Assembly (NCBI RefSeq): GCF_004329715.1
Contig: NZ_JXSY01000026.1
Coordinates: 50,044-114,043 of the forward strand
DNA: 64,000 bases
Reading direction: 5' to 3'
From: Bowmanella sp. JS7-9
GTDB lineage: Bacteria > Pseudomonadota > Gammaproteobacteria > Enterobacterales > Alteromonadaceae
Shown here in pieces: positions 28,337-39,058 of the stretch (position 1 is its first letter; each line of letters opens with the position of its first letter). The position numbers and the translations under genes were made by a program. The notes beneath the pieces are model-generated. The model was given only the letters and a program-made list of their open reading frames with translations, was not told the origin of the DNA and searched no databases.

Positions 28337-30346
28337 TCAGGCAGTTGTGCGCAGTTGTTGGCGCAGATTCTCGATATCGTCGCGCAGCGCCGCGGCTTTC
28401 TCGAATTCCAAATCGCGCGCAAAAGCAAACATTTGCTTTTCCAGCTTACCAATATCCGCCAACAGCTCTTTCTCACTCTTCGCCTGATATGTGCCTTTTT
28501 TGTCTGCCACTTTGCGCAGCTTAATGCCACCGGAGCCCTCGCCTTCTCCCACGTCCATGATGTCGGTGATTTTTTTATTCAACGCGGTGGGAGTAATACC
28601 ATGTTGCTGATTAAACGCGATTTGCGCTTCACGGCGCCGTTCGGTCTCCGCCATTGCCCGTTGCATCGAGCCGGTAATCTTATCCGCATATAAAATCGCT
28701 TTACCTTTTACGTGGCGCGCCGCACGGCCGATGGTCTGGATCAGTGAACGATCGGAGCGCAAAAAGCCCTCTTTATCGGCATCCAGAATCGCCACCAGCG
28801 ATACCTCTGGCATATCTAAGCCTTCACGCAGCAGGTTGATCCCCACTAACACATCAAATTTACCGATCCGCAGGTCGCGAATAATTTCGATACGTTCAAC
28901 CGTATCAATATCCGAGTGCAAATAGCGCACTTTGACATCGTGTTCGTGCAGGTAATCCGATAAATCTTCCGCCATTTTTTTGGTCAGCGTGGTCACCAGT
29001 ACCCGCTCATCGTCGGCCACCCGCAGACGAATTTCAGATAACAGATCATCAACCTGGGTCGCGACCGGACGCACTTCAAGCACCGGATCGAGCAAGCCGG
29101 TGGGGCGCACCACCTGCTCAACCACTTCATCATTACTCTGCTCCAGCTCATATTTACCGGGCGTCGCGGATACATAAATGGTTTGCGGTGCGAGCCGTTC
29201 AAATTCGTCAAATTTCAGCGGCCGGTTATCCAGCGCCGATGGTAAGCGAAAGCCATACTCCACCAAGGTTTCTTTACGCGAACGATCCCCTTTATACATG
29301 GCGCCAATTTGCGGCACGGTCACGTGCGATTCATCGATAAACAGCAAACCATCGGCCGGAAAATAATCGATCAGGGTTGGCGGCGGCTCTCCCGGCGCAC
29401 GACCGGACAAATAGCGCGAATAGTTTTCAATGCCCGAGCAGTAGCCCAATTCCAGCATCATTTCGATATCAAACTGGGTGCGCTGGGAAATACGCTGTTC
29501 TTCAATCAGCTTGTTCAAGTCTTTCAGCTGAGCGCGGCGATCCACCAGTTCCACTTTAATCTGATCGATCGCTTCGAGGATTTTCTCTCGGGGCGTGACG
29601 TAATGGGTTTTCGGGAAAATGGTGGTACGCGCCACCACTTTATCTATGCTGCCGGTGAGAGGGTCAAACAAACTGATTTTTTCAATCTCAGCATCAAACA
29701 ACTCCACTCTGACCCCGAGGCGATCGGAGTCGGCCGGGAAGATATCAATCACATCGCCCCGTACCCGAAACGTGCCACGCTCAAAGGCCACGTCATTTCG
29801 GGTGTACTGCAATTCCGCCAGGCGGCGTAGTATGTCCCGTTGATCCATCAGATCGCCCTGACGCAAATGCAGCAGCATTTTCATATAGGACTCAGGATCG
29901 CCCAGGCCATATATCGCCGATACACTGGACACAATGATGACGTCGCGGCGCTCCATCAGGGCCTTAGTCGCCGATAAACGCATCTGCTCGATATGATCGT
30001 TAATCGATGCATCTTTTTCGATAAAGGTGTCGGTCGACGGCACATACGCTTCTGGCTGGTAGTAGTCGTAATAACTCACGAAGTACTCTACCGCGTTATC
30101 CGGGAAAAACTCTTTCATCTCCCCATATAACTGCGCCGCCAGGGTCTTGTTATGCGCAAGAATTAACGTGGGTCTTTGCGTCCGCGCAATGACATTGGCC
30201 ATGGTAAAGGTTTTACCTGAGCCGGTCACACCCAGCAGGGTTTGATGGGCTAAGCCGGCGTCCAGCCCATCCAGCAATGCCTCGATGGCTTTGGGTTGAT
30301 CACCAGCCGGTGAATAATTAGAAGCCAGAGTAAAACCGCGACTCAT
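28337..30346 (-). CDS. uvrB: Excinuclease ABC subunit B (UvrB)
   Basis: 669 aa. Walker A is GVTGSGKT (residues 39-46), the damage-verifying beta-hairpin [12 protein letters not shown] lies near residue 95, helicase motifs follow ([18 protein letters not shown]), and the C-terminal UVR domain is [21 protein letters not shown]. It verifies lesions in nucleotide excision repair. Its start overlaps the end of the MATE gene by 4 bases, and no LexA box is evident in the preceding few hundred bases, unlike E. coli uvrB. Confidence 0.98.
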   Translation of the reverse strand: MSRGFTLASNYSPAGDQPKAIEALLDGLDAGLAHQTLLGVTGSGKTFTMANVIARTQRPTLILAHNKTLAAQLYGEMKEFFPDNAVEYFVSYYDYYQPEAYVPSTDTFIEKDASINDHIEQMRLSATKALMERRDVIIVSSVSAIYGLGDPESYMKMLLHLRQGDLMDQRDILRRLAELQYTRNDVAFERGTFRVRGDVIDIFPADSDRLGVRVELFDAEIEKISLFDPLTGSIDKVVARTTIFPKTHYVTPREKILEAIDQIKVELVDRRAQLKDLNKLIEEQRISQRTQFDIEMMLELGYCSGIENYSRYLSGRAPGEPPPTLIDYFPADGLLFIDESHVTVPQIGAMYKGDRSRKETLVEYGFRLPSALDNRPLKFDEFERLAPQTIYVSATPGKYELEQSNDEVVEQVVRPTGLLDPVLEVRPVATQVDDLLSEIRLRVADDERVLVTTLTKKMAEDLSDYLHEHDVKVRYLHSDIDTVERIEIIRDLRIGKFDVLVGINLLREGLDMPEVSLVAILDADKEGFLRSDRSLIQTIGRAARHVKGKAILYADKITGSMQRAMAETERRREAQIAFNQQHGITPTALNKKITDIMDVGEGEGSGGIKLRKVADKKGTYQAKSEKELLADIGKLEKQMFAFARDLEFEKAAALRDDIENLRQQLRTTA

Positions 30347-31719
30347 GCCGTCACTCCTGCGTTTAATTCCGCCTTAATAACCCGGTTAAACCAACTATAT
30401 GCCAGGCCTGCGGTGAGCAAATTCGCCACAATACCCGCCCAGAACATACCGTGTAATCCAAATAACAAACTGCCGAAATATGAAAGCGGCACAAAAAAGA
30501 TAAATAAACGTGCGGTGCTAAGCCCCAGTGCGGACATGGGCTTATGCATCGCATTAAACGAGGAATTAGACAAAATAATCACGCCCTGCAAACCATAGCC
30601 AAGCGGTACGACCGACAAAAATAAACCGATCAACTCAGCAACCTGTGCTTCCTTGGCAAACAGGCCAGCCAGTAAGCCTGACGCAATCCACAACACGGCA
30701 AACATGACAAATTGCCACACCAACACAAAGCGGATCGCCAGGCGGTAGGCTTCAGCCACCCGATGCAGCTTACCGGCGCCAAAATTCTGACTGATAAATG
30801 GCGGCAGGCTCATGGAAAGTGCCAGCACGATAATACTCGCCAAAGATTCCAAGCGATTACCCACTCCCCAGGCCGCAACTGCCTCCGTGCCAAATCCAGC
30901 CACAATGGCCGTTAGCACCCCGCCCGCCAGTGGCGTGAGCATATTGGCACCCGCTGCTGGTAAGCCAATATGTAAAATCGCGCGACTACTGGCGCGAAAT
31001 TCCGGCCAGGTCAACAAGCGCGCTAGGATCAGTTTGCGCCGAAAAGCGAGCAAATAAATGATGGTAATCACACCGACAATCCAGGCTATCAGGGTGGCCA
31101 GTGCCGCCCCTTGTATTCCCATCGCCGGTACCGGCCCCCAACCAAAGATCAGCAGGGGATCCAGCAGCGCATTGATCAGCCCCCCGGCCGCCATGATCTT
31201 ACTGGGTGTTTTGGTATCGCCGGCACCGCGCAACACGCTGTTGCCGACCATGGGCATTGCCAGCATTATCCCGGCCAGATACCAGGTGCCCATGTAATCG
31301 CGAATATGTGGCATTTCCTGCGCGGTGGCGCCCAGCGCCAGGAAGATGGGATCGATGGTCAGCCAACCGATTAAACACAATCCCCCCACCAGCAAAAATG
31401 CCAGCATTAATGCCCCGGTGCCAAATTCGTGCGCTAAATGCTGCTCACCACGGCCAAGATAGCGGCCAATCACCGCTGAGGTGCCGATCCCAAGCCCAAT
31501 GTTCAGGCTGATCACGGTAAAGGTGACTGGAAAGGTAAAACTGATGGCAGCCAATTCATCGGTGCCCAGCAAACTAACAAAGAAGGTATCTACCAACCCA
31601 AACGTCATTAACAGGATCATGCCGTAAATCATCGGCACCGTCATACGTTTAAGGGTTGGGCCAATGGGATCTTCGAGTAAATTAACCGGGGAAGGTTTGA
31701 CAGATGATGAGTGACTCAA
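30343..31719 (-). CDS. MATE family efflux transporter
   Basis: 458 aa with about 12 predicted membrane helices in two similar halves. Starts of the halves are recognisable at [21 protein letters not shown] and the region from [16 protein letters not shown], with [20 protein letters not shown] proteins export drugs or metabolites in exchange for Na+ or H+. It is upstream of, and overlapping, uvrB, so both are probably translated from one mRNA. Confidence 0.93.
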   Translation of the reverse strand: MSHSSSVKPSPVNLLEDPIGPTLKRMTVPMIYGMILLMTFGLVDTFFVSLLGTDELAAISFTFPVTFTVISLNIGLGIGTSAVIGRYLGRGEQHLAHEFGTGALMLAFLLVGGLCLIGWLTIDPIFLALGATAQEMPHIRDYMGTWYLAGIMLAMPMVGNSVLRGAGDTKTPSKIMAAGGLINALLDPLLIFGWGPVPAMGIQGAALATLIAWIVGVITIIYLLAFRRKLILARLLTWPEFRASSRAILHIGLPAAGANMLTPLAGGVLTAIVAGFGTEAVAAWGVGNRLESLASIIVLALSMSLPPFISQNFGAGKLHRVAEAYRLAIRFVLVWQFVMFAVLWIASGLLAGLFAKEAQVAELIGLFLSVVPLGYGLQGVIILSNSSFNAMHKPMSALGLSTARLFIFFVPLSYFGSLLFGLHGMFWAGIVANLLTAGLAYSWFNRVIKAELNAGVTA

Positions 31720-31959
31720 GGGATCTCTGCGATCTAATGAAATAGTCCTGCCATGTTAGCGCAAACCAATAAGGCGTGTCATGGTAACAACCTGATTAAC
31801 AAACAATTGCACCTTAATTGATCAAAAGCGGGCTAATTCTCACCGATATCGCGCATTCGACCGGCAACTCATGTCGCTCAGCCATAAATCCCAACCGGAA
31901 ACAAGCCTTTTTTAGGACTATTTAGCACTGCACAAATAAACAACACACAAGCATTACGG

Positions 31960-32340
31960 TTAAATTACAAACAAACCCACATCATTATTTACATTTCATT
32001 AACTATGCATAAATTGTTGAATTATAACAATTTTAATAAGTGAACAGGGGTCAATTGAAGTGAAACTGTGAATAAGCCGCTAATCCAGAGCAGCTTATGC
32101 CCAGCACTCATACACACACTTATCCACAGGTTTCGTGGATAACTTGGAGCAACGCACGACGCGCGGGGCGTCCACTATGATCGTGATCGAATTTTTGTAA
32201 GTCATCACTCACGTTTGAACCGACATAATCAGGCTGGATCTTATTAACTGCTGATGATCGATCCAGTATTGCGATCCTATACTTATACCTTTTTCTTATT
32301 CCTTTATAATTTTTTATAACATTGAAAAGAAATAATCCGC
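31960..32340. other. DnaA-box and GATC cluster with AT-rich flanks (oriC-like or DnaA-titration locus)
   Basis: Within the 820-bp gap lies TTATCCACA (32120-32128), a perfect DnaA box. Opposed to it is TTATCCACg (complement of 32134-32142), with TTATTCACA on the complement of 32067-32075 and the one-mismatch TCATACACA at 32108-32116. Six GATC sites fall in 98 bases (32179, 32185, 32237, 32256, 32260, 32273). AT-rich segments flank both sides (about 31964-32040 and 32280-32335). This combination is characteristic of enterobacterial-type oriC, but gidA/mioC or dnaA are not adjacent, so a datA- or DARS-like locus is an alternative. No coding frame is convincing here. Confidence 0.5.
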
Positions 32341-32491
32341 GCTAGATGCAAGCGCTTACATTTAATTACGCTAATTTGCCTCCAGCCGATCATAAACCTG
32401 TCGAAAACGCCCAAATTTGGTTAGCAAACGCCCAACCTGCTCATCTTTCAGGCAAACAAATCAAATCCCGTGAAAATCTGTATTTCCCTTA

Positions 32492-32520
32492 TTGACAGGG
32501 TGAGGTTCGATGCATATCAT
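32492..32520 (+). promoter_or_regulatory. Sigma-70 promoter of the tRNA-Asn array
   Basis: TTGACA (32492-32497), a 17-base spacer and TATCAT (32515-32520) give a near-consensus promoter about 20 bases before the first tRNA. The bases after the -10 box (TCGCCCCCG) are a GC-rich discriminator, the hallmark of stable-RNA promoters under stringent control. Confidence 0.75.
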
Positions 32521-32539
32521 TCGCCCCCGTTGAATCTGG

Positions 32540-32616
32540 TCCCCCTTAGCTCAGTTGGTTAGAGCGACGGACTGTTAATCCGCAGGTCCCCCGTTCGAGT
32601 CGGGGAGGGGGAGCCA
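32540..32616 (+). tRNA. tRNA-Asn (GTT), copy 1
   Basis: 77 bases including encoded CCA. The acceptor stem TCCCCCT/AGGGGGA pairs fully, with D-stem GCTC/GAGC, anticodon loop CTGTTAA (anticodon GTT) and T-arm CCCCG-TTCGAGT-CGGGG. The outermost anticodon-stem pair is an A-C mismatch. Confidence 0.97.
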
Positions 32617-32637
32617 ACTCAACAACGCGTTTTCGAT

Positions 32638-32714
32638 TCCCCCTTAGCTCAGTTGGTTAGAGCGACGGACTGTTAATCCGCAGGTCCCCCGTTCGAGTCG
32701 GGGAGGGGGAGCCA
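32638..32714 (+). tRNA. tRNA-Asn (GTT), copy 2
   Basis: Identical in sequence to copy 1, starting 98 bases later. The intervening spacer begins ACTC. Confidence 0.97.
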
Positions 32715-32735
32715 ACGCAACAACGCGTTTTCGAT

Positions 32736-32812
32736 TCCCCCTTAGCTCAGTTGGTTAGAGCGACGGACTGTTAATCCGCAGGTCCCCCGTTCGAGTCGGG
32801 GAGGGGGAGCCA
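32736..32812 (+). tRNA. tRNA-Asn (GTT), copy 3
   Basis: Identical to copy 1; the preceding spacer begins ACGC rather than ACTC. Confidence 0.97.
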
Positions 32813-32833
32813 ACTCAACAACGCGTTTTCGAT

Positions 32834-32910
32834 TCCCCCTTAGCTCAGTTGGTTAGAGCGACGGACTGTTAATCCGCAGGTCCCCCGTTCGAGTCGGGGA
32901 GGGGGAGCCA
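32834..32910 (+). tRNA. tRNA-Asn (GTT), copy 4
   Basis: Identical to copy 1; the preceding spacer begins ACTC. Confidence 0.97.
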
Positions 32911-32931
32911 ACGCAACAACGCGTTTTCGAT

Positions 32932-33008
32932 TCCCCCTTAGCTCAGTTGGTTAGAGCGACGGACTGTTAATCCGCAGGTCCCCCGTTCGAGTCGGGGAGG
33001 GGGAGCCA
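32932..33008 (+). tRNA. tRNA-Asn (GTT), copy 5
   Basis: Identical to copy 1; the preceding spacer begins ACGC. Confidence 0.97.
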
Positions 33009-33029
33009 ACTCAACAACGCGTTTTCGAT

Positions 33030-33106
33030 TCCCCCTTAGCTCAGTTGGTTAGAGCGACGGACTGTTAATCCGCAGGTCCCCCGTTCGAGTCGGGGAGGGG
33101 GAGCCA
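33030..33106 (+). tRNA. tRNA-Asn (GTT), copy 6
   Basis: Identical to copy 1; the preceding spacer begins ACTC. It is the last copy. No clear intrinsic terminator is visible before rnfA. Confidence 0.97.
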
Positions 33107-33269
33107 ACGCACCTTCCACTTATACTATCTCTCTTTCTAAATTCCTGATTAGTTTACCGTAAATACCCTTGTGATTCGGGATATTCTGAGCAATATCAAG
33201 TTGTTAATTCGTCAAGAAATTCGGATAATACCCTCTGTTTTTTTGCTACGCGTTCCACGTTTCTGATTA

Positions 33270-33854
33270 ATGACAGACTACCTGTTACTGCTGATTGCGA
33301 CCGTATTGGTCAATAACTTTGTGCTGGTCAAGTTTCTCGGCCTGTGCCCGTTTATGGGTGTGTCGGGCAAACTGGAGACCGCCATCGGTATGTCGTTAGC
33401 AACGACATTCGTACTCACCCTAGCCTCGCTATCCAGCTATTTGGTGGAACACTACATCTTATTACCTCTGGGGATCGGCTATCTTCGCACCCTGACCTTT
33501 ATTCTGGTCATCGCGGTGGTCGTGCAATTCACAGAGATGGTGGTACATAAAACCAGTCCAACTCTTTATCGCCTGTTGGGCATCTTCTTACCTTTGATTA
33601 CCACAAACTGTGCGGTACTGGGTGTCGCCCTGCTTAACATTAACGAGAATCATGGTCTGGTGGACTCCATTGTGTATGGCTTTGGTGCCGCGCTTGGCTT
33701 CTCACTGGTACTGATTTTATTTGCGGCCATGCGTGAACGCTTAGCCGCTGCAGATGTGCCAAAACATTTTAAAGGTGCATCCATTGCCATGATCACCGCC
33801 GGATTGATGTCTTTGGCGTTTATGGGTTTCAGCGGGCTGGTGAAAATCGGATGA
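33270..33854 (+). CDS. rnfA: Electron transport complex subunit RnfA/RsxA
   Basis: 194 aa membrane protein with six predicted helices; [15 protein letters not shown] and [15 protein letters not shown] are family signatures. Conserved cysteines in the two signatures hold an Fe-S cluster at the membrane centre. It is the first gene of rnfABCDGE-nth, in the E. coli rsx order. The complex couples ferredoxin/NADH electron transfer to ion movement or keeps SoxR reduced. Confidence 0.96.
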   Translation: MTDYLLLLIATVLVNNFVLVKFLGLCPFMGVSGKLETAIGMSLATTFVLTLASLSSYLVEHYILLPLGIGYLRTLTFILVIAVVVQFTEMVVHKTSPTLYRLLGIFLPLITTNCAVLGVALLNINENHGLVDSIVYGFGAALGFSLVLILFAAMRERLAAADVPKHFKGASIAMITAGLMSLAFMGFSGLVKIG

Positions 33855-34399
33855 TCACAGCACTTATTATTCTTGCCCTGCTGGCGCTGGGCTTTGGGCT
33901 GTTGCTTGGCTACGCCGCACTGCGCTTTAAAGTGGAGGGCGACCCGCTGGTCGAACAAATTGATGCCCTGCTCCCGCAGACCCAATGCGGACAGTGTGGT
34001 TATCCCGGCTGCCGTCCTTATGCTGAGGCGATCGCGAACGGCGACGAGATCAATAAATGTCCTCCTGGCGGCGAAGCCACCATCAAAAACCTCGCGGACC
34101 TGATGGGCGTTGAAGCCAAACCTTTACATGGTGGCAGCACTGAGCCGGAAGTTAAAAAAGTCGCCTTTATCCGCGAAGATGAATGTATCGGCTGCACTAA
34201 GTGTATTCAGGCCTGCCCGGTCGATGCCATTGTCGGCGCGACCCGCCAGATGCACACGGTGATCACCAGCGAATGTACCGGCTGTGACCTGTGCGTGGAG
34301 CCTTGCCCGGTGGATTGTATTGATATGGTTCCGATCAAAACCGGCATCACTAACTGGCGTTGGGATCTTAACCCTATCGCCATTAAGCAGGTAGATTAA
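33851..34399 (+). CDS. rnfB: Electron transport complex subunit RnfB/RsxB
   Basis: 182 aa. An N-terminal membrane helix ([20 protein letters not shown]) is followed by an Fe-S motif CGQCGYPGC with a later Cys (KCPPGG), and two 4Fe-4S ferredoxin motifs ([15 protein letters not shown] and [15 protein letters not shown]). It passes electrons towards RnfC and the membrane. It overlaps rnfA by 4 bases. Confidence 0.96.
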   Translation: MITALIILALLALGFGLLLGYAALRFKVEGDPLVEQIDALLPQTQCGQCGYPGCRPYAEAIANGDEINKCPPGGEATIKNLADLMGVEAKPLHGGSTEPEVKKVAFIREDECIGCTKCIQACPVDAIVGATRQMHTVITSECTGCDLCVEPCPVDCIDMVPIKTGITNWRWDLNPIAIKQVD

Positions 34400-34401
34400 G
34401 C

Positions 34402-36672
34402 GTGTCGATGGAAAGTCTGTTTAACCGCCTAAAAGCGGGTCGTCTGTTTAGCTTTCCCGGTGGCGTCAAGCCGCCGGAGCGTAAAGCCTTATCTAATCAG
34501 ACCGCAATCGCTGCCCTGCCCCTGCCTGACAAGTTATTTGTCAGCCTGAAACAACATATTGGGGTTGAAGGCAAAGTGCAGGTTAAAGAAGGGGATAAAG
34601 TGCTTAAAGGCCAGGTGCTTACGGCCAGCCCCAACCCGTTCGCCGTGCCCGTGCATGCCCCAACGTCAGGCACGGTTACCCGCATTGGTCTGCATGCCGC
34701 GGCGCATCCGTCTGGTTTACCTGAGCAAACCATCGAAATCACACCCGATGGTCTGGGACAATGGACGACCCTGTCGCCCATCCCCAATTATGCGCAATTA
34801 CCAAAGATGAAAATCATTGAAGCCATCTGTAATGCCGGGATTAGCGGCATGGGCGGTGCAGGCTTCCCGACCCATCTGAAAATCTCCAGCAAGAAAGACG
34901 TGGAATTTTTGATCATCAATGGTGTGGAGTGTGAGCCTTATATTACTGCCGATGATCGCCTCATGCGTGAACACGCCTGGCAGATCCGTCAGGGTATCGA
35001 CATTCTGGTTCACCTGCTCAATCCGGGTGCAGTGCTGATTGCCATTGAAGAAAACAAACCCGAGGCAATCGACGCTATGCGGGTGGCGTGTAAAGATCAG
35101 AGTCGTTATCTAGTTTGTCCAATCCCTACCCGTTATCCGGCTGGTGGTGAGAAGCAATTGATCCAGAATCTGCTGGATCGTGAAGTACCGCGCAAAGGTC
35201 TGCCCATTGATGTGGGCGTGATCATGCAAAACGTCGGCACTTGCTACGCCATCGCCGATGCCATTTTCAGCGGTAAGCCACTGATTGAGCGGGTCGTTAC
35301 CTTAACCGGTGAAAGCTTGCAGGCCCCCGGCAACTATTGGGTACCGCTGGGTACGCCGGTATATCACCTGTTAAATCAGGCAAAATACGTCAGCTCATTA
35401 CAACAGAAAAAACGCATTATTATGGGCGGCCCCATGATGGGCTTTACCCTGCATACGGATCTGGCCCCAGTGGTGAAAACCAGCAACTGTGTGCTGGTAC
35501 CCTCTGACCAGGCCATGCCACTGCCACCAGATGAACAAAGCTGTATCCGCTGTGCAGCCTGCGCCGATGCCTGCCCTGCCAGTTTGCTGCCTCAGCAACT
35601 TTACTGGCATGCCAAAGCCAATGAGCTGGAGCGCGCTCAGGACTTTAATCTGTTTGACTGTATTGAATGCGGTGCCTGTGCTTATGTGTGCCCCAGCGAT
35701 ATTCCGCTGGTGCATTACTATCGCCGCGCCAAGGCCGACATCCGCATTCAGGAACAGGAGAAACAGAAATCTGACAAGGCTCGTCAGCGCTTCGAAGCCC
35801 GTAATGCACGTTTAGAGCGTGAGGCAGAAGAGCGCAAAGCCAAACACGCCGAAGCCGCTGAACGTCGTCGTCAGGCGATGCAACAACCGGCAGACAATCC
35901 GCAGGACAAAATTGCCGCCGCACTGGCCCGGGTACAAGCCAAGAAGCAAGCCGCGCAGCCCGATGCAGTGCCAGAGGCCAATGAAGATAAAGTGGCTGCC
36001 GCCATCGCCCGTGCCAAAGCCAAACGCGAGGCGCAGCAGGCCCAAACCGGTGAACCGGCCAAGGCCTCAGCGCTAGCCGACGATCCTAAAAAAGCCCAGG
36101 TCGCGTCGGCCATTGCCCGCGCTAAAGCCAAGCGCGAAGCCCAGCAGGCACAGACTACAGAAACCGTCGAATCTGCCTCGCCAGCAGCAAGCGATGATGC
36201 TGAGGCGGCGAAAAAAGCTCGGGTTGCCGCCGCCGTTGCACGCGCTAAAGCAAAACGCGATGCAGAAAAGGCCGACGACGCACCTGAAAGCGACGCTCAG
36301 CCCGCCGAAAATGCCCAAATTGATGACGCAGACGCGGCGAAAAAAGCCCGTGTCGCGGCAGCCGTTGCCAAAGCGAAAGCCAAGCGCGACGCAGAAAAGG
36401 CCGACGACGCACCTGAAAGCGACGCTCAGCCCGCCGAAAATGCCCAAATTGATGACGTAGACGCGGCCAAAAAAGCCCGTGTCGCGGCAGCCCTTGCCAA
36501 AGCTAAGGCCAAGCGCGATGCAGAAAAGGCCGCCAGTACCACTGAAACTAACCACCAACCAGACGATATCACGCAGGTTGATGATGCAGAGGCCGCAAAG
36601 CGCGCCCGGGTAAAAGCCGCGGTCGCGCGTGCCAAAGCGAAAAAAGCGCAACAACAGGATGATCCATCATGA
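34402..36672 (+). CDS. rnfC: Electron transport complex subunit RnfC/RsxC with Ala/Lys-rich repeat tail
   Basis: 756 aa from GTG 34402 (AGG about 10 bases upstream; ATG 34408 possible). The core (about 1-450) has the NADH/FMN domain ([25 protein letters not shown]) and two 4Fe-4S motifs ([26 protein letters not shown]). The last 280 residues are a low-complexity helical tail built from units such as [20 protein letters not shown]. Two successive units are almost identical at DNA level with a 129-bp (43-aa) period. Such tails are known in gammaproteobacterial RsxC. Confidence 0.95.
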   Translation: MSMESLFNRLKAGRLFSFPGGVKPPERKALSNQTAIAALPLPDKLFVSLKQHIGVEGKVQVKEGDKVLKGQVLTASPNPFAVPVHAPTSGTVTRIGLHAAAHPSGLPEQTIEITPDGLGQWTTLSPIPNYAQLPKMKIIEAICNAGISGMGGAGFPTHLKISSKKDVEFLIINGVECEPYITADDRLMREHAWQIRQGIDILVHLLNPGAVLIAIEENKPEAIDAMRVACKDQSRYLVCPIPTRYPAGGEKQLIQNLLDREVPRKGLPIDVGVIMQNVGTCYAIADAIFSGKPLIERVVTLTGESLQAPGNYWVPLGTPVYHLLNQAKYVSSLQQKKRIIMGGPMMGFTLHTDLAPVVKTSNCVLVPSDQAMPLPPDEQSCIRCAACADACPASLLPQQLYWHAKANELERAQDFNLFDCIECGACAYVCPSDIPLVHYYRRAKADIRIQEQEKQKSDKARQRFEARNARLEREAEERKAKHAEAAERRRQAMQQPADNPQDKIAAALARVQAKKQAAQPDAVPEANEDKVAAAIARAKAKREAQQAQTGEPAKASALADDPKKAQVASAIARAKAKREAQQAQTTETVESASPAASDDAEAAKKARVAAAVARAKAKRDAEKADDAPESDAQPAENAQIDDADAAKKARVAAAVAKAKAKRDAEKADDAPESDAQPAENAQIDDVDAAKKARVAAALAKAKAKRDAEKAASTTETNHQPDDITQVDDAEAAKRARVKAAVARAKAKKAQQQDDPS
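36262..36520 (+). repeat. 129-bp tandem repeat inside rnfC
   Basis: The segment beginning GCAGAAAAGGCCGACGACGC occurs at 36262 and again at 36391, exactly 129 bases later. About 90 bases are almost identical, apart from changes such as GACGCAGAC to GACGTAGAC. This is 43 codons, so the frame is kept. Confidence 0.9.
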
Positions 36673-37730
36673 CCTTTAAAGTCGCCAGCTCTCCCCACCA
36701 GCATGCCATGCGTAATACCGCTGGGTTAATGCGGTTGGTCATCTATTGCGCGGTGCCCGGCATTGTGGTGCAGGGCTATTTTTTTGGCTGGGGCATACTG
36801 GTGCAACTGATATTGGCCGTACTGACTGCACTGGTCAGTGAAGGCGTATTTCTGGCCCTGCGTAAGCGCAATTTCGAACGGGCGCTGGGCGACTATTCTG
36901 CCGTATTAACTGCGATTTTACTGGCCATCAGTATTCCGCCGCTCGCCCCCTGGTGGATTGTGGTATTGGGTACCTTTTTTGCCATCGTGATCGTAAAGCA
37001 ACTCTATGGGGGATTGGGTAATAACCTGTTTAATCCGGCTATGGCCGCCTACGTGATGTTGCTGATTTCCTTCCCGGTGCAGATGACCGCCTGGGCACCG
37101 GTTCAAGCACTGACCCAGTTTTCGGTGAATTTGGCTGATGCCGCCAGTGTCGTGTTCACCGGCTTTACCACCGATGGCTACAGCCTGGGGCAGCTGCAAA
37201 CCAATATTGATGGCGTGACATTGGCTACCCCACTGGATCAGGTACGTACCGATCTGACACTGGGCCTGACCTATCATGAAAGCCTGCAAAACGAAATTTT
37301 TAATCATGGAATGGGCATCGGCTGGGCATGGGTCAATCTGGCCTACCTGCTGGGTGGACTGGTTCTGATCAAGACACGAGCGATCAACTGGCATATTCCC
37401 GGTGCCATGCTCGGTACCTTAGCCGCCATCGCTGCGGTTATGTATGCCACCGATGCCAGTATTTATGCATCTCCCGCATTCCATTTATTCAGCGGCGCAG
37501 CCATGCTCGGGGCATTTTTCATCGCCACCGATCCAGTTTCCGCCGCGACCAGCAACAAAGGTCGCTTAGTGTATGGTGCGGGCATTGGTCTGTGGGTTTA
37601 CCTGATCCGCACATTTGGCGGCTATCCGGATGCCGTAGCATTTGCTGTCTTGATTATGAATATGGCCGTGCCACTGATTGATTACTATCTGAAACCCCGG
37701 GTTTATGGGCATTGGAGTAAACGCCGATGA
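36669..37730 (+). CDS. rnfD: Electron transport complex subunit RnfD/RsxD
   Basis: 353 aa integral membrane subunit with multiple hydrophobic helices. The motif [16 protein letters not shown] carries the Thr that binds FMN covalently, and [16 protein letters not shown] is another family signature. It overlaps rnfC by 4 bases and rnfG by 4. Confidence 0.95.
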   Translation: MTFKVASSPHQHAMRNTAGLMRLVIYCAVPGIVVQGYFFGWGILVQLILAVLTALVSEGVFLALRKRNFERALGDYSAVLTAILLAISIPPLAPWWIVVLGTFFAIVIVKQLYGGLGNNLFNPAMAAYVMLLISFPVQMTAWAPVQALTQFSVNLADAASVVFTGFTTDGYSLGQLQTNIDGVTLATPLDQVRTDLTLGLTYHESLQNEIFNHGMGIGWAWVNLAYLLGGLVLIKTRAINWHIPGAMLGTLAAIAAVMYATDASIYASPAFHLFSGAAMLGAFFIATDPVSAATSNKGRLVYGAGIGLWVYLIRTFGGYPDAVAFAVLIMNMAVPLIDYYLKPRVYGHWSKRR

Positions 37731-38368
37731 TTAAACTGGTAGGTAAAAATGGCCTGATCCTCGGTGGTTTTGCGCTGGTCACCACGTCTTTGATCGCCGT
37801 GACGCAAACCATCACCGCTCCGGTTATCCGCGCCCAGCAAGAACAGCAATTGGTCGACACACTTAACAGCGTGCTGCCAAGCGGCATGTTCGACAATGAT
37901 GTGCAGCATGATTGCGCACAGTGGCAGGATGCAGAGGTATTTGGTACTGATGAGCCTGTACGTATATTCCGCGCCCGACAGGAACAACAGCCCGTGGCGA
38001 TGGCTATCGAGACTGTCGGCCCCAATGGCTACAATGGTCGCATCAACTTGTTGTTAGGGCTCACCGTTGACGGCACAGTCAGTGGCGTGCGGGTATTAAA
38101 TCACAATGAAACACCCGGACTTGGCGATAAAATCGATTTACGCATCAGCGACTGGGTGTTGTCCTTCAACGGCAAGCAATTGGATGACAGTAACGGCAAA
38201 CAGTGGGCCGTGAAAAAAGACGGTGGCCAGTTTGATCAATTCACCGGTGCCACGATCACCCCACGCGCGGTAGTCGCCGCGGTCAAACACGCAGTAGAAT
38301 TTGCCAACGGGCAGCGTGATGCCATCTTTGCTGCCAGCAATCATTGTCAGGTTGAAAACAATGAGTGA
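37727..38368 (+). CDS. rnfG: Electron transport complex subunit RnfG/RsxG
   Basis: 213 aa. One N-terminal membrane helix ([21 protein letters not shown]) and a periplasmic domain. [15 protein letters not shown] contains the Thr for covalent FMN, and [12 protein letters not shown] is conserved. It overlaps rnfE by 8 bases. Confidence 0.95.
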   Translation: MIKLVGKNGLILGGFALVTTSLIAVTQTITAPVIRAQQEQQLVDTLNSVLPSGMFDNDVQHDCAQWQDAEVFGTDEPVRIFRARQEQQPVAMAIETVGPNGYNGRINLLLGLTVDGTVSGVRVLNHNETPGLGDKIDLRISDWVLSFNGKQLDDSNGKQWAVKKDGGQFDQFTGATITPRAVVAAVKHAVEFANGQRDAIFAASNHCQVENNE

Positions 38369-39056
38369 AATGAAAGAGTTAACCCTGCAGGGGTTATGGA
38401 AAAATAACCCGGCGTTAGTGCAGCTGCTGGGCTTATGCCCATTACTGGCCGTCACGTCCACCCTGATAAACGGATTAGGGCTTGGCCTGGCCACCACCGC
38501 CGTATTGATAGGTTCTAATGCTACCGTGTCACTGGTACGCAATGTGGTGCCCAATGAAATCCGCATCCCGATATTTGTTATGGTCATCGCGGCATTCGTC
38601 ACCATAGTGCAGCTCCTTATGAACGCTTACACCTATGAGCTCTATCTCACCTTAGGTATTTTTATCCCACTGATCGTGACGAACTGCGCGATTATCGGCC
38701 GCGCCGAAGCCTATGCCTCCAAACATCCACTCAAAGAGTCGGCGATGGATGGTCTGATGATGGGACTGGGCTTTACTCTGGTCCTCGTCGTCTTAGGTGC
38801 CATGCGTGAACTGCTGGGTAAAGGCAGCCTGTTTAGCGGCGCCGAACTATTGCTCGGTGACTGGGCACGTAGCCTGACTGTGCAGTTATTTGTGCCGGAT
38901 AGTGCGTTTTTACTGGCCATCTTGCCGCCCGGTGCATTTTTAGGTATGGGGCTGTTGATTGCCGCCAAGAATGCACTGAACGAACGTATCGAACGCAAAT
39001 ATGCCAAACCGGCACAAACCCAGACCATTCAGCGCGTGCGCGTGACCACTGAATAA
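38361..39056 (+). CDS. rnfE: Electron transport complex subunit RnfE/RsxE
   Basis: 231 aa from ATG 38361 ([20 protein letters not shown]), which matches family starts better than an ATG 60 bases upstream. Six membrane helices; [14 protein letters not shown] and [15 protein letters not shown] mirror RnfA, with which it forms the paralogous membrane pair. Confidence 0.95.
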   Translation: MSEMKELTLQGLWKNNPALVQLLGLCPLLAVTSTLINGLGLGLATTAVLIGSNATVSLVRNVVPNEIRIPIFVMVIAAFVTIVQLLMNAYTYELYLTLGIFIPLIVTNCAIIGRAEAYASKHPLKESAMDGLMMGLGFTLVLVVLGAMRELLGKGSLFSGAELLLGDWARSLTVQLFVPDSAFLLAILPPGAFLGMGLLIAAKNALNERIERKYAKPAQTQTIQRVRVTTE

Positions 39057-39058
39057 GC

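Larger units (their letters stand above)
32540..33106 (+). repeat. Tandem repeat: 98-bp tRNA-Asn unit, six copies, 196-bp higher-order period
   Basis: Each unit is a 77-base tRNA plus a 21-base spacer ending AACAACGCGTTTTCGAT. Spacers alternate ACTC/ACGC at their start, so the array reads as repeats of a two-gene unit. The identical sequence suggests recent amplification or gene conversion. Confidence 0.95.

Noticed and set aside
31720..31959. Possible small gene or tRNA in the left part of the long gap
   Set aside because: No frame with a ribosome site and no cloverleaf could be found; only AT-rich sequence.
32540..33106. Regular 98-bp repeats considered as a CRISPR array
   Set aside because: Each repeat folds as a complete tRNA-Asn and the spacers are near-identical, so it is a tRNA array.
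33190..33235. FNR-like half sites before rnfA
   Set aside because: TTGTT and GTCAA do not form the TTGAT-N4-ATCAA pattern with proper spacing.
36073..36654. Long minus-strand reading frame across the rnfC repeat tail
   Set aside because: It is the antisense shadow of the GC-biased Ala/Lys repeats and has no ribosome site or family match.
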